DNA of 64,000 bases from Clostridium_AD estertheticum_D. Its GTDB lineage: Bacteria > Bacillota > Clostridia > Clostridiales > Clostridiaceae. Position 1 is the first letter of the stretch, and each line of letters begins with the position of its first letter. Below the pieces are notes generated by a model, which was given only the letters and a program-made list of their open reading frames with translations, made no database searches and was not told the origin of the DNA. The stretch is taken from the NCBI RefSeq assembly GCF_018861295.1, contig NZ_JAHLDM010000011.1, forward strand, positions 62,001-126,000, in the 5' to 3' direction. Of the stretch, positions 53,200 through 61,216 are shown piece by piece. A program made the translations under genes and the position numbers.

Positions 53200-54189
53200 T
53201 TAATCACTATATCCATCCATTCCTCTAATAGATACTTCTCCTGATACAATATGTTCAACATTGCCACTAGAATTCTCAACAACTAATTCACCTTTATCAC
53301 TTATATCAATTGCTTTAGCTATTGTTACTTTTCCTCTATTTATTAATTGAATCTCTTTACCTATAAGGACTGAATTTTTTCTACATATCTCTAAAGTTTC
53401 TTTTATACTATCATTTTCTACAAAATCATTATACAACTCTTCAAATATATTTAAAATGTTAGCAAGAAGTAGCTTTCTGTCCATAAGTTTACCACTTTCA
53501 ATCTTAATTGACGTAGCCACATCTTTTAGATCAGTTGTAATATCTTCTTTTTCTAGATTTACATTGATTCCAATTCCCATAACTAAGTAATTTACATGAT
53601 CGATTTCTCCGCTCATTTCTGTTAATATACCACATACTTTTTTACTATTAAGTATTATATCATTAGGCCATTTAATACTTGTTTTAACCCCCATTCTCAT
53701 AATAGCTTTTTGAACAGCTGCTGCTCCAAGAAGTGTTATCTTTGATATATTTTCTGTAAGTATATTAGGCCTAAGTATAATTGACATCCATATACCCTTA
53801 TATTTTGGTGATAAAAAGTTTCGTCCGAGCCTTCCACGTCCTAATGTTTGTTCTTCACTTATAACAACTGTGCCATGTTCCTTACCCATTTCCGCAAGCT
53901 CTTTGGCCTTAGTGTTTGTTGACCCTATAGAATTGCAATAAATAATATTTTTACCTATACACTCTGTATTTAAATGATTTTTAATTTCCTCGAAGGTTAG
54001 TATATCAGGTGATGAGATTATTCTATAACCCTTTCTTGAAATAGCTTCAACTTCGTAACCATCCTCTTTAATAACCTTTATATGTTTCCAAATAGCCGCA
54101 CGACTGACTCCTAAAACCTCACTAATTTTTTGACCCGACACAAAATCATTTCCACTGGCCTTAAGTAATTCAAGAATTTTTTCTTTCAT
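53200..54189 (-). CDS. birA: Bifunctional biotin ligase and biotin operon repressor
   Basis: 329 aa. N-terminal winged helix (residues about 1-60: SGQKISEVLGVSRAAIWKHI), then the biotin protein ligase domain with SIGSTNTKAKEL, EEQTLGRGRLGRNF (biotinyl-AMP loop), IKWPNDIIL and GIGINVNL, and a C-terminal SH3-like domain. It attaches biotin to carboxylases and, through the HTH, represses biotin genes. Single gene; no biotin gene is visible nearby. Confidence 0.95.
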   Translation of the reverse strand: MKEKILELLKASGNDFVSGQKISEVLGVSRAAIWKHIKVIKEDGYEVEAISRKGYRIISSPDILTFEEIKNHLNTECIGKNIIYCNSIGSTNTKAKELAEMGKEHGTVVISEEQTLGRGRLGRNFLSPKYKGIWMSIILRPNILTENISKITLLGAAAVQKAIMRMGVKTSIKWPNDIILNSKKVCGILTEMSGEIDHVNYLVMGIGINVNLEKEDITTDLKDVATSIKIESGKLMDRKLLLANILNIFEELYNDFVENDSIKETLEICRKNSVLIGKEIQLINRGKVTIAKAIDISDKGELVVENSSGNVEHIVSGEVSIRGMDGYSD

Positions 54190-54242
54190 AATATCAACAC
54201 CTTTTTTATTTTGTAATATAGATAAAATCTCTCTCTATCCAA

Positions 54243-55145
54243 TTATAGTCTCCTATATTCCTCTTGTTTATATCCATGTTTACCTTTAAGTGTTAGATCA
54301 ATATCCAAAAGCAACTTATCTTTATCAACTGGTAACGTTCCAGAAAGTGATACATAATTTGAAGCATGATTGCTTCTAAAAATACAATTAGTAACTTCTA
54401 CGTTTTTAAGGAATTCCCTCAACTCCTGGACTACTTCTTCCGGAGTTAATACATGAAAGATACCATTTTGTATATCTTTATAAATAGGTGTCCCGCTTTC
54501 TAACATTAAAGTCAAAAATCCAACATAATCTGGATTTATAGCACTTATAAGTTTCGCCGACTCTATAGCATTCTCACTGATTTTTTCTCTGCCTCCTATA
54601 CCCGAAATCAGAGTAGTTGATAATTTTATACCGCTTCCTTTAACCTTTCTTCCTGCCCTAATCAAACTTTGGGCAGTTACACCTTTATTTATACTCTTTA
54701 GTATTTTATCACTTCCAGATTCAACTCCAAGATATAAAATCCCAATCCCCAGAGCCTTAAGCATGCTAAGATCCTCTACTGACTTTGCTAAGATATCATT
54801 AGGCGTAGCATAAACCCCCACTCTCTCGCACCCTGGAAACAACTCTTTAATCTTTAATAAAATTATTTTTAAATCACTAGTTTTAAGAACTAAAGCATCC
54901 CCATCTGCTAGAAATATTCTTTTAACCGCGCCATAATCTAACTTAGCCTGCTCAAGATCAGATATAATGTCTTTTAATTCACGTACCCTAAACTTCTTAT
55001 CTTTATACATCCCGCAAAAAGTACATCCATTATGTGAACACCCAATAGTAACCTGTACAATAAGACTATAAGCCTCACTAGGCGGTCTATACACTATCCC
55101 CTCATACTCCACTAAACTCATCTCCCAGTCATCCTTTTCTCCCAT
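54243..55145 (-). CDS. Radical SAM protein
   Basis: 300 aa. A cluster-binding motif CSHNGCTFCGMYKDKKFR (CX4CX2C rather than CX3CX2C) follows VQVTIG near residue 36. ADGDALVL, GVYATPNDIL, LYLGVESGSDKIL and TTLISGIGG are the later TIM-barrel strands. This spacing is typical of the Elp3/YhcC-like clostridial group annotated only as radical SAM. The start is at 55145 (GGGGATAGTT upstream) or 55109-55121; the 5' end overlaps the first unit of a 96-bp tandem repeat. Substrate unknown. Confidence 0.82.
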   Translation of the reverse strand: MGEKDDWEMSLVEYEGIVYRPPSEAYSLIVQVTIGCSHNGCTFCGMYKDKKFRVRELKDIISDLEQAKLDYGAVKRIFLADGDALVLKTSDLKIILLKIKELFPGCERVGVYATPNDILAKSVEDLSMLKALGIGILYLGVESGSDKILKSINKGVTAQSLIRAGRKVKGSGIKLSTTLISGIGGREKISENAIESAKLISAINPDYVGFLTLMLESGTPIYKDIQNGIFHVLTPEEVVQELREFLKNVEVTNCIFRSNHASNYVSLSGTLPVDKDKLLLDIDLTLKGKHGYKQEEYRRL

Positions 55146-55390
55146 AACTATCCCCATAGCCTAAAAGGCTATGGTTCTTTTGAAGCATCCTGATAGTTTC
55201 CTTTTAATTACCTCACATCCCAAAACATCCTTTTCTCCCACAACCATCCCCATAGCCTAAAAGGCTATGGTTCTTTTAAAGTATTCTGATAATTTCCTTT
55301 TAATTACCTCACATCCCAAAGCATCCTTTTCTCCCACAACCATCCCCATAGCCTAAAAGGCTATGGTTCTTTTGCAGTATCCTGATAATC
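55130..55390 (-). repeat. 96-bp tandem repeat, 2.7 copies
   Basis: Units start at 55130, 55226 and 55322 (period 96). Each contains a CCATAGCC/GGCTATGG hairpin, GGGGAT and GGGAGAAAAGGATG on the minus strand, the same elements that surround the start of the radical SAM gene. Units 2 and 3 therefore look like extra copies of that gene's 5' untranslated and start region. Confidence 0.85.
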
Positions 55391-55423
55391 TTGTTAACTC
55401 TAGCAACATAGTAATTCGGCAAT

Positions 55424-55607
55424 AAGCGTATATATTGTGTAAACAGCAATTGAACAAACCTTAGTAATTCTTAATTTATTTTATTTATACCTGCGTAAGA
55501 AAACCGCATGTTTGAGCGAAGCGAGTTTGCGGTTTTTAGCAGACATAAATAAAATAAATTTTAGAATTACAAGGTGAAGTGAATGCTGTTCTAACAATAT
55601 ATACACT
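55424..55607 (-). repeat. Large palindromic element, copy 4 (family P)
   Basis: 184 bp. Outer ends AAGCGTATATATTG and CAATATATACACTT are inverted copies; inner arm blocks pair as well. The centre on the minus strand is AACCGCA, loop AACTCGCTTCGCTCAAACA, TGCGGTT, then TTCTTACGC. The loop matches the copy at 11.3 kb while the stem letters differ but still pair. Follows the HD-domain gene on the minus strand. Confidence 0.75.
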
Positions 55608-55646
55608 TATGGTAGAAGCCACAATATTCTAGGAACCTTATGTATA

Positions 55647-56276
55647 TTATTTAGAAGACAATGAACGTTCTTCGCACTTTCTAATGAAAGATTCGATGTT
55701 CTCTTTTTCCTCGCAGATTTTGGTTTCATTCATATCCCCTCTACCAAGTCTATCACACAGTGATAGCAAAGCAATTTCTTTAATTGATATATCAGATCTC
55801 ATTTCTTCAACATTCGAAAATGGTAAATCTTTCGTTACAAAAAGAGTTTGCATATGCCACCTAACTAAAGCTGTAACCTGTATAATTAATTCTTCATCAT
55901 TTGTCAGTGCACAAAGAAACCTTTTGCTAAGTTCTGAACCAACTTTATCATGATCATATGATGTTATCTTTCCTTTCCTAAATTTTGTTGTAGGTGCTTT
56001 ACCTAAATCATGTAATAAAGCCGCCCACATAAAAGCAATAGGATTCTCACTAATTTCTTTTCTCTTTGCAGCATTATCTATAACTAACATTGTATGTTTC
56101 CATACATTTCCTTCTGGATGATGAATTGGTGATTGTGGAGTTTCAATCAGATTTCTCAATAATGTATACGGATATAGTGTGTAAATATCTTTATTATTTA
56201 TAATTTCATCAAAATATAAAGATGGATTTTTATCCTCCATTAGATGTTTTTGAAATTCTTCAAACATTTTAACCAT
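55647..56276 (-). CDS. HD-domain phosphohydrolase
   Basis: 209 aa. HD motif set: HPEGNVWKHTMLV (first His), WAALLHDLGKAPTT (HD pair), SYDHDKVGSEL (His) and ALLSLCDRLGRGD (late Asp), all needed for metal binding. Resembles the HD domains of CCA-adding enzymes and stand-alone nucleotidases; the substrate is unknown. AAAGGAATTAGTGT precedes the ATG. Confidence 0.85.
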   Translation of the reverse strand: MVKMFEEFQKHLMEDKNPSLYFDEIINNKDIYTLYPYTLLRNLIETPQSPIHHPEGNVWKHTMLVIDNAAKRKEISENPIAFMWAALLHDLGKAPTTKFRKGKITSYDHDKVGSELSKRFLCALTNDEELIIQVTALVRWHMQTLFVTKDLPFSNVEEMRSDISIKEIALLSLCDRLGRGDMNETKICEEKENIESFIRKCEERSLSSK

Positions 56277-56331
56277 ACACTAATTCCTTTCTGTTTATTA
56301 TTTTATTTCATAATCTTTTATTATTATAACA

Positions 56332-56402
56332 AAAAGAGCAAGTTAACTTATCTAAACTATATACTATTTTAGTTTAGATAACAAACGCTTGCTCTTTTTA
56401 TT
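56332..56402. terminator. Long bidirectional terminator hairpin
   Basis: AAAAAGAGCAAG and CTTGCTCTTTTT with a second inner stem TTATCTAAACTA/TAGTTTAGATAA; sits between the HD gene promoter side and the 58-aa gene stop. Confidence 0.75.
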
Positions 56403-56418
56403 AATATCTCTTTATTAG

Positions 56419-56595
56419 TTATTCTGACTTGTTTCCGCCATATTCACTTTTATTAGTTGTAAAAACACTATCATTGTATGCGCTTTCCTCAATGGATTGA
56501 ATAATTTGATTTTTAGAATGTGGATTTTTGGATTTTGTGTCTTTGTTAATATAATTACGGGAATTATCCTTACTAGCTTGTTCACGACTCTTCAT
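56419..56595 (-). CDS. 58-aa hydrophilic protein, unknown
   Basis: 58 aa, highly charged and polar: it begins MKSREQASKDNSRNYINKD and ends SEYGGNKSE. A perfect AGGAGG lies six bases before the ATG, and a strong hairpin terminator follows the stop codon, so it is very likely expressed. No membrane segment, cysteine or named domain. The asparagine/serine/lysine-rich composition and small size recall minor spore proteins, but no SASP motif is present. Below usual gene-calling length. Confidence 0.65.
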   Translation of the reverse strand: MKSREQASKDNSRNYINKDTKSKNPHSKNQIIQSIEESAYNDSVFTTNKSEYGGNKSE

Positions 56596-56660
56596 ACAGA
56601 ACCTCCTAATTACTTATTATAGATTTAAAAAACACCAATCATCCCTTATATGCTGCGATA

Positions 56661-56891
56661 TTAATGCTCGCTATACTTTTTTAACACTTTTTTAAACTCA
56701 TCGCCCTCACCTATTGATTTATATTCTACTTCGCCATTAACTACAACTGACTTATAGGCATACGCCTCATCTGAATCCTTAGGTCCAACTATTACATAAT
56801 CAGTTCCATCCATTTTAATAGCATCAATTAGTTCTAAATCAACTTTATCACCATTTTCATTTAGAACAGTAATTATTTCATTAGTTTTCAT
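56661..56891 (-). CDS. DUF1292 family protein (second copy)
   Basis: 76 aa acidic protein paralogous to the one at 52873: ITVLNENGDKVDLELIDAIKM and YVIVGPKDSDEAYAYKSVV, the same two-block pattern. Start at 56891, preceded by GAGAGAAGGTATGTAT; further upstream ATGs lack a ribosome site. Between it and the first copy lie birA, the radical SAM and HD genes, so the two are not a simple tandem duplication. Function unknown. Confidence 0.87.
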   Translation of the reverse strand: MKTNEIITVLNENGDKVDLELIDAIKMDGTDYVIVGPKDSDEAYAYKSVVVNGEVEYKSIGEGDEFKKVLKKYSEH

Positions 56892-56999
56892 ATACATACC
56901 TTCTCTCATGTAATTTAGCAATTTGTTTTTACGTGCCCTCTTATTTTGTTCCTAATTTAATGTTTTATACCAAATATTTATAATAAGTAATAAAAATTA

Positions 57000-57049
57000 A
57001 AAATGCTTTGTTATCAAATAATTATTTAATAACAAAGCATTTTTTTATT
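57000..57049 (-). terminator. Terminator after DUF4367 gene
   Basis: AAAAATGCTTTGTTAT and ATAACAAAGCATTTTT form a 16-bp stem with a loop of about 14 bases, T run on both sides, about 20 bases past the stop of the sigma-linked gene. Confidence 0.8.
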
Positions 57050-57069
57050 GTGATGGGATGTGTAGATTA

Positions 57070-58047
57070 TTATTTAATAGATTCTGCAATCTTTATTAAT
57101 TCATTTTTTGTAATTCCACCTTTACCCGCAGATAAAAAATAAATCGCATTTTTAGTTTCCCAATCAATGTTTCTATCATCACTTATTACAGCATTTACAC
57201 CATTAATTTTCGTTTTTTCAATCGTGCCATCTGTTGAAAGTTCACCTTTAGTGGTTTCATCTGGAAACCTTTGTTGCATAGATATAGATTTTCCAGTTTT
57301 CTCATTAGTGAAATACAACTCAATATATTTACTATTTTCAACTTTTGTTTCATTCTTCTCCTTATAAAATTTTGCTCTATCAAATTTATATCCTTCTGGC
57401 AAAAATGTTGGAAGCTTAACATCAAAGCAAGTATAATAATTTAATTTACTAGAATCTTTTACTTCAACTACCGCATCTTTACTTTCTTTGTCCATTTTTT
57501 CTTGCTCAGCTACAGTTGTTATTTTACCACCCTGCATATTAGCAATTTTTTCCCCTTTTGCTGTATATAATTCATTGTAATTATCCTGCGTAACTACTTG
57601 TACTTGCTTTCCTTGTTTATCAAAAACTTTGCCTTTATACTCATCTGTAAGTCTCATTTCTTTTATTTTAGATGGCTCCATTTGCATAACACTTATATGT
57701 CCTAAAGATATAGTTTTTATTACTTTATCCGCTATCTCTTGTGCAAATGATGTTTGCATTACAGAAACACTTACTATACATATTGCTGCTACTGCAATAG
57801 CAGTTTTTTTAAATTTATTTGATTTTTTCATAGTATTCTCTCCTTTATTTTCACTTATGCTTTTTAAAGTTTTATTCAATACCCCTTTTTTATTGCTGTT
57901 TTGACTAAAATCTTCATCTGATATATTCTTGCTAAATTTTAAAAGTTCATTATATTCACTAGATTCTATTTTTTTCTTATCCTCTATACCATTAAAATAA
58001 GCATCCATTTCTCTAGAAAATTTATCTTCAATTCTCTTATTGCTCAT
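57070..58047 (-). CDS. DUF4367 membrane protein, probable anti-sigma factor
   Basis: 325 aa. An N-terminal cytoplasmic part of about 75 residues (RIEDKFSREMDAYFNGIED), one membrane helix (about residues 85-105, TAIAVAAICIVSVSVM), and an extracytoplasmic domain ending in a DUF4367 region (LPTFLPEGYKFDRAKFY; YFTNEKTGKSISMQQ). This topology and the overlap with the preceding ECF sigma gene indicate an anti-sigma or co-regulator; no zinc motif. Start at 58047 after GAGAGGAAACGAT. Confidence 0.8.
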   Translation of the reverse strand: MSNKRIEDKFSREMDAYFNGIEDKKKIESSEYNELLKFSKNISDEDFSQNSNKKGVLNKTLKSISENKGENTMKKSNKFKKTAIAVAAICIVSVSVMQTSFAQEIADKVIKTISLGHISVMQMEPSKIKEMRLTDEYKGKVFDKQGKQVQVVTQDNYNELYTAKGEKIANMQGGKITTVAEQEKMDKESKDAVVEVKDSSKLNYYTCFDVKLPTFLPEGYKFDRAKFYKEKNETKVENSKYIELYFTNEKTGKSISMQQRFPDETTKGELSTDGTIEKTKINGVNAVISDDRNIDWETKNAIYFLSAGKGGITKNELIKIAESIK

Positions 58048-58612
58048 ATCGTTTCCTCTCTTCCTCAATTTTCTTTTTTAACTTTTTCATTGTTCTATAA
58101 AGTATTACTCCAACATTGCTTTCCGTAATATCTAATATTTGTGCTATCTCCTGATTTTTAAGATTTGCACCAAACTTAAGAGAAACAATATTTCGATCCC
58201 TTTCATTCAGAATCTTCAAAGCCTTTGAAAGTTCACTGTTACTTTCTGCTGATAATATTATGTCTTCGGGAGTTTTTCCTCTTGATGCTAAGTCCTTAAT
58301 TGTATCAATAGAAAATAATTTATGCTTTTTTAGACTTCTAAAATAGTCATTTACTATGTTTCTAGCTATAGCAAACATCCATACCTCGAAAGGTGACTTA
58401 CTTTGAGAATACATATCTATTTTAAACATTATTTTTTCAAAAACCTGACTTGTAAGGTCTTCTGATGTTTCAATGTTATTAACACGATAATACATATAGT
58501 TATAAACTCTTTTGTAATAGATTTCAAAAATATGAGCAAATTTTTCTTCTTTACACAATTCTTCTGTAATTTCTTTTTCATATGAAATATCACGCAATAC
58601 AAGTTGCTTCAT
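58037..58612 (-). CDS. ECF-type RNA polymerase sigma factor (second)
   Basis: 191 aa. Sigma region 2 (about residues 25-95: FEIYYKRVYNYMYYRVNN, DLTSQVFEKIM, WMFAIARNIVNDYFR) and region 4 (about 130-185: LNERDRNIVSLKFG, NQEIAQILDITESNVGVILYR). Start at 58612, about 11 bases after AGGAGG; the open frame extends to 58663 but without a ribosome site. Overlaps the DUF4367 gene by 11 bases. Separate from the other ECF group at 3.5 kb. Confidence 0.9.
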   Translation of the reverse strand: MKQLVLRDISYEKEITEELCKEEKFAHIFEIYYKRVYNYMYYRVNNIETSEDLTSQVFEKIMFKIDMYSQSKSPFEVWMFAIARNIVNDYFRSLKKHKLFSIDTIKDLASRGKTPEDIILSAESNSELSKALKILNERDRNIVSLKFGANLKNQEIAQILDITESNVGVILYRTMKKLKKKIEEERKRYEQ

Positions 58613-58743
58613 CTTTTTAAAACCCTCCTTCCTTTGTTTTTTTACTTGGCCAAGTAAGCTCATGTGTTAATACGTAAAATTTTTCATTTCATTACATATA
58701 TTTTAATCTTTTTAATATAATGTGAAAAGAACAAACAATAAAT

Positions 58744-58774
58744 AATTCCCTCAAACCTTAAGTCTGAGGGAATT
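58744..58774. terminator. Terminator after cca
   Basis: AATTCCCTCA and TGAGGGAATT with an 11-base loop, in the gap between cca and the sigma gene. Confidence 0.65.
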
Positions 58775-58792
58775 AAAAAATACTTTAATTTT

Positions 58793-60127
58793 TTATTTTA
58801 TATACTTATCATAAATTATAGATAAAAGTTTATCTTTAGTATTAAGCTCCGAGTTTTCTAAGACTATATTTAAAAGAAATTTCAGCATAACACCTATCTG
58901 AGCTCCTGGCTTAATAGAAAATTCATTCATTAAATCTTTACCGTTTACTGCTAGTTCTTTTATAGATAATGGAGCCTTAGATTCTATTATAGCTATAGTT
59001 TGTTTCTCCACTCTATTAATTTCATCTAATCTAATTTGAGGAAACCGTGACCCTAAAGCATCTGCTCTTTGCAATGCAAAAAGGCTAAAGACTAAATTCA
59101 TACTAGTTCTATTAATAAGACGTTTCACAGTAATATCTGTTGGATTTGTAAGTACATTCATATGCTCCTTTACTAAGATCTCAATTTCAGTTATACTCTC
59201 ATTATCAAATTTAAGTCTTCTAAGTATTTGACCTGCTATTTTAGTTCCCTTTCTATCATGTTCATAAAAATGTCCTATCCCACTCGCATCAATAGTAAAG
59301 CAATCTGGTTTAGCGATATCATGAAGTAATCCTGCAAATCTTATGTTAAGAACTGGTGGGCATTTTTCTACAACAGCTAATATGTGGGAAAATACATCTT
59401 TGTCATGGTGAGGATTTCGCTGATTAAATCCTACTGTTAATTGAAGTTCTGGCAGTATAATCTGCAATAATTTAGTTTCTTCAAGTAATTTAAAAGCTTT
59501 TGTAGTGTTATTAGATACTAACATTTTACATAGTTCATCTCTAATTCTTTCAGTACTTACATTTGATATAAGGTTACAATTCATTTTTATAGCAATCATA
59601 GTTTTTTCTTCTATATCAAAATCTAGTGAGGCTGCAAAACGAATAGCCCTAAGCATTCTTAGAGCATCTTCCTTAAATCTTTTATTAGGTTCTCCTACAG
59701 CTCTAATTATTTTATCTTTCAAATCAAAAATACCGTCAAAACAATCTATAAGGCCATCTGCCTCGTTGAACGCTAAAGCATTTATAGTAAAATCACGCCT
59801 TGCTAAATCTTCTTCTAAATTTGAAACAAAAGTAACACCACTTGGTCTTCTATTATCTAGATATTCACCATCTATTCTATAAGTTGTAACCTCGTAGCCC
59901 TCTCCATTTACCATAACAGTAATAGTCCCATGTTTTATTCCCGTTGGAATAGTCTTATCAAAAATTCTAATTATCTCTTCTGGCAGGGCATTAGTAGTTA
60001 TATCATAATCCTTAGGAACAGCTTTCCCGATTGTAGCATCACGTACACTTCCCCCCACTATATAAGATTCATATCCATTATTTTTTAAAGTATCCAAAAT
60101 TATTTTTACATCATTTGGTATAAACAT
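58793..60127 (-). CDS. cca: CCA tRNA nucleotidyltransferase
   Basis: 444 aa class II enzyme adding or repairing the 3' CCA of tRNAs. Nucleotidyltransferase head GGSVRDATIGKAVPKDYDI (with the DXD pair), the RRDFTINALAFN motif, and the EDALRMLRAIRFA motif; a C-terminal HD domain (GLLHDIAKPDCF) is also present, giving the full bacterial type with extra phosphohydrolase activity. The five tRNA genes here already encode CCA, so a repair role is likely. GGAGGAGTT precedes the ATG. Confidence 0.95.
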   Translation of the reverse strand: MFIPNDVKIILDTLKNNGYESYIVGGSVRDATIGKAVPKDYDITTNALPEEIIRIFDKTIPTGIKHGTITVMVNGEGYEVTTYRIDGEYLDNRRPSGVTFVSNLEEDLARRDFTINALAFNEADGLIDCFDGIFDLKDKIIRAVGEPNKRFKEDALRMLRAIRFAASLDFDIEEKTMIAIKMNCNLISNVSTERIRDELCKMLVSNNTTKAFKLLEETKLLQIILPELQLTVGFNQRNPHHDKDVFSHILAVVEKCPPVLNIRFAGLLHDIAKPDCFTIDASGIGHFYEHDRKGTKIAGQILRRLKFDNESITEIEILVKEHMNVLTNPTDITVKRLINRTSMNLVFSLFALQRADALGSRFPQIRLDEINRVEKQTIAIIESKAPLSIKELAVNGKDLMNEFSIKPGAQIGVMLKFLLNIVLENSELNTKDKLLSIIYDKYIK

Positions 60128-60165
60128 AACTCCTCCAATATTACTTTCCGTTTATTTATTACAAT

Positions 60166-61035
60166 TTAAATATACATTGCTATTGGTATAATCTCAATTA
60201 CAGGTCCGTCAATTACTAGATTGTTTGAATCATAATCGCTAATTAAAGTTGTATCTTTTAGAAACCTGTTTTTAAATTCTTTAAAATACTCCTCATTTAA
60301 ATAATCAAAATAAGTTCCACTAAGCAAATCATTGTTATTTATTTCAGTTTTATTTTTATTTGGAATTCTTACCACCTTACCAAGAACAGTAATTCTGGCA
60401 CCTTCAATATAATCCAAATTATCTGCCATATGTTTTATCTCCAGGGGCACTATAACTTTTGTATTACTATCACCAATATTACTACTAATAAACTTTATAC
60501 ATTTTTCAGTTTTGCAGACTTCCATATCATCTTTTAGAATTTTTAAGACTTGCCTTTTAACTTTATGTTCTTGACTTTCATCACCATTTTCTAGTGGCTC
60601 CGGTGAAAATGCTAACTGCATTTCCATAACTCTAATTATATCTTCTATATATTCTAATACTGGATTTTTATATAATTCGCAAGTGAACTGAACAAAATCA
60701 AATTCCTTAATATTTGCCACATCGCTCCCACTCGTGATGACCTTTAACATATTTTGCTCATTTAACATATTCTTTAATCTTGACAAAATTGTTATTACAA
60801 TTGAAACTCTTTCTTCAATTTTCTGCGATGTAAATTCATTTAAAAATTGAACATTTAAGTCACCTTCCATTATTTTACCACAGGTAGCTTCATATAATGG
60901 TGTATTTGTACTAATCGTTAACAGCTTCCTTGTACTTTCACTTTTTATTTCTGCAAACTCCTCAATTACAACTGTATATAAATTATTTATCATATCTCCA
61001 TTAGTATATAAAGGTATTAGTGCTCTGTTATCCAT
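60166..61035 (-). CDS. Unknown soluble protein
   Basis: 289 aa with no recognisable domain, signal or membrane segment. The N-terminal half is mainly helical, and the C-terminal half is predicted alpha/beta with VIVPLEIKHMADNLDYIEGARITVLGKVVRI (shown up to IEGA) and a closing VIDGPVIEIIPIAMYI strand pair. Resembles bacterial proteins of the DUF6414 style in layout, but I do not assert membership. GGGGGTATAAAAAT precedes the ATG. It sits alone with two 28-base direct repeats upstream. Confidence 0.55.
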   Translation of the reverse strand: MDNRALIPLYTNGDMINNLYTVVIEEFAEIKSESTRKLLTISTNTPLYEATCGKIMEGDLNVQFLNEFTSQKIEERVSIVITILSRLKNMLNEQNMLKVITSGSDVANIKEFDFVQFTCELYKNPVLEYIEDIIRVMEMQLAFSPEPLENGDESQEHKVKRQVLKILKDDMEVCKTEKCIKFISSNIGDSNTKVIVPLEIKHMADNLDYIEGARITVLGKVVRIPNKNKTEINNNDLLSGTYFDYLNEEYFKEFKNRFLKDTTLISDYDSNNLVIDGPVIEIIPIAMYI

Positions 61036-61055
61036 ATTTTTATACCCCCATAAGT

Positions 61056-61117
61056 CATCACTTTCAGTGCTGTATTGTTTTCAACACTGCATCACTTTCA
61101 GTGCTGTATTGTTTTCA
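61056..61117. promoter_or_regulatory. Two 28-base direct repeats upstream of an unknown gene
   Basis: 61056-61083 and 61090-61117 are identical 28-base copies, 34 bases apart. Each contains the partial palindrome CACTTTCAGTG and the segment GTATTGTTTTCA. They end about 20 bases before the start of the unknown gene, so they are in its leader or promoter. Confidence 0.6.
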
Positions 61118-61216
61118 GTAATACAATATAAAACAATGCTCATAACTATTTTATATTACTTTTTATAATTTAGAACAATAACTTGTAATGGGATTCTTTA
61201 TTTATAGCTAAGTACA

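Noticed and set aside
55130..55390. CRISPR-like array
   Set aside because: The 96-bp units are identical throughout, without spacers, and derive from a gene start region.
60166..61035. Assignment of the 289-aa protein to a named family
   Set aside because: Only vague layout similarity; no diagnostic motif could be pointed to.
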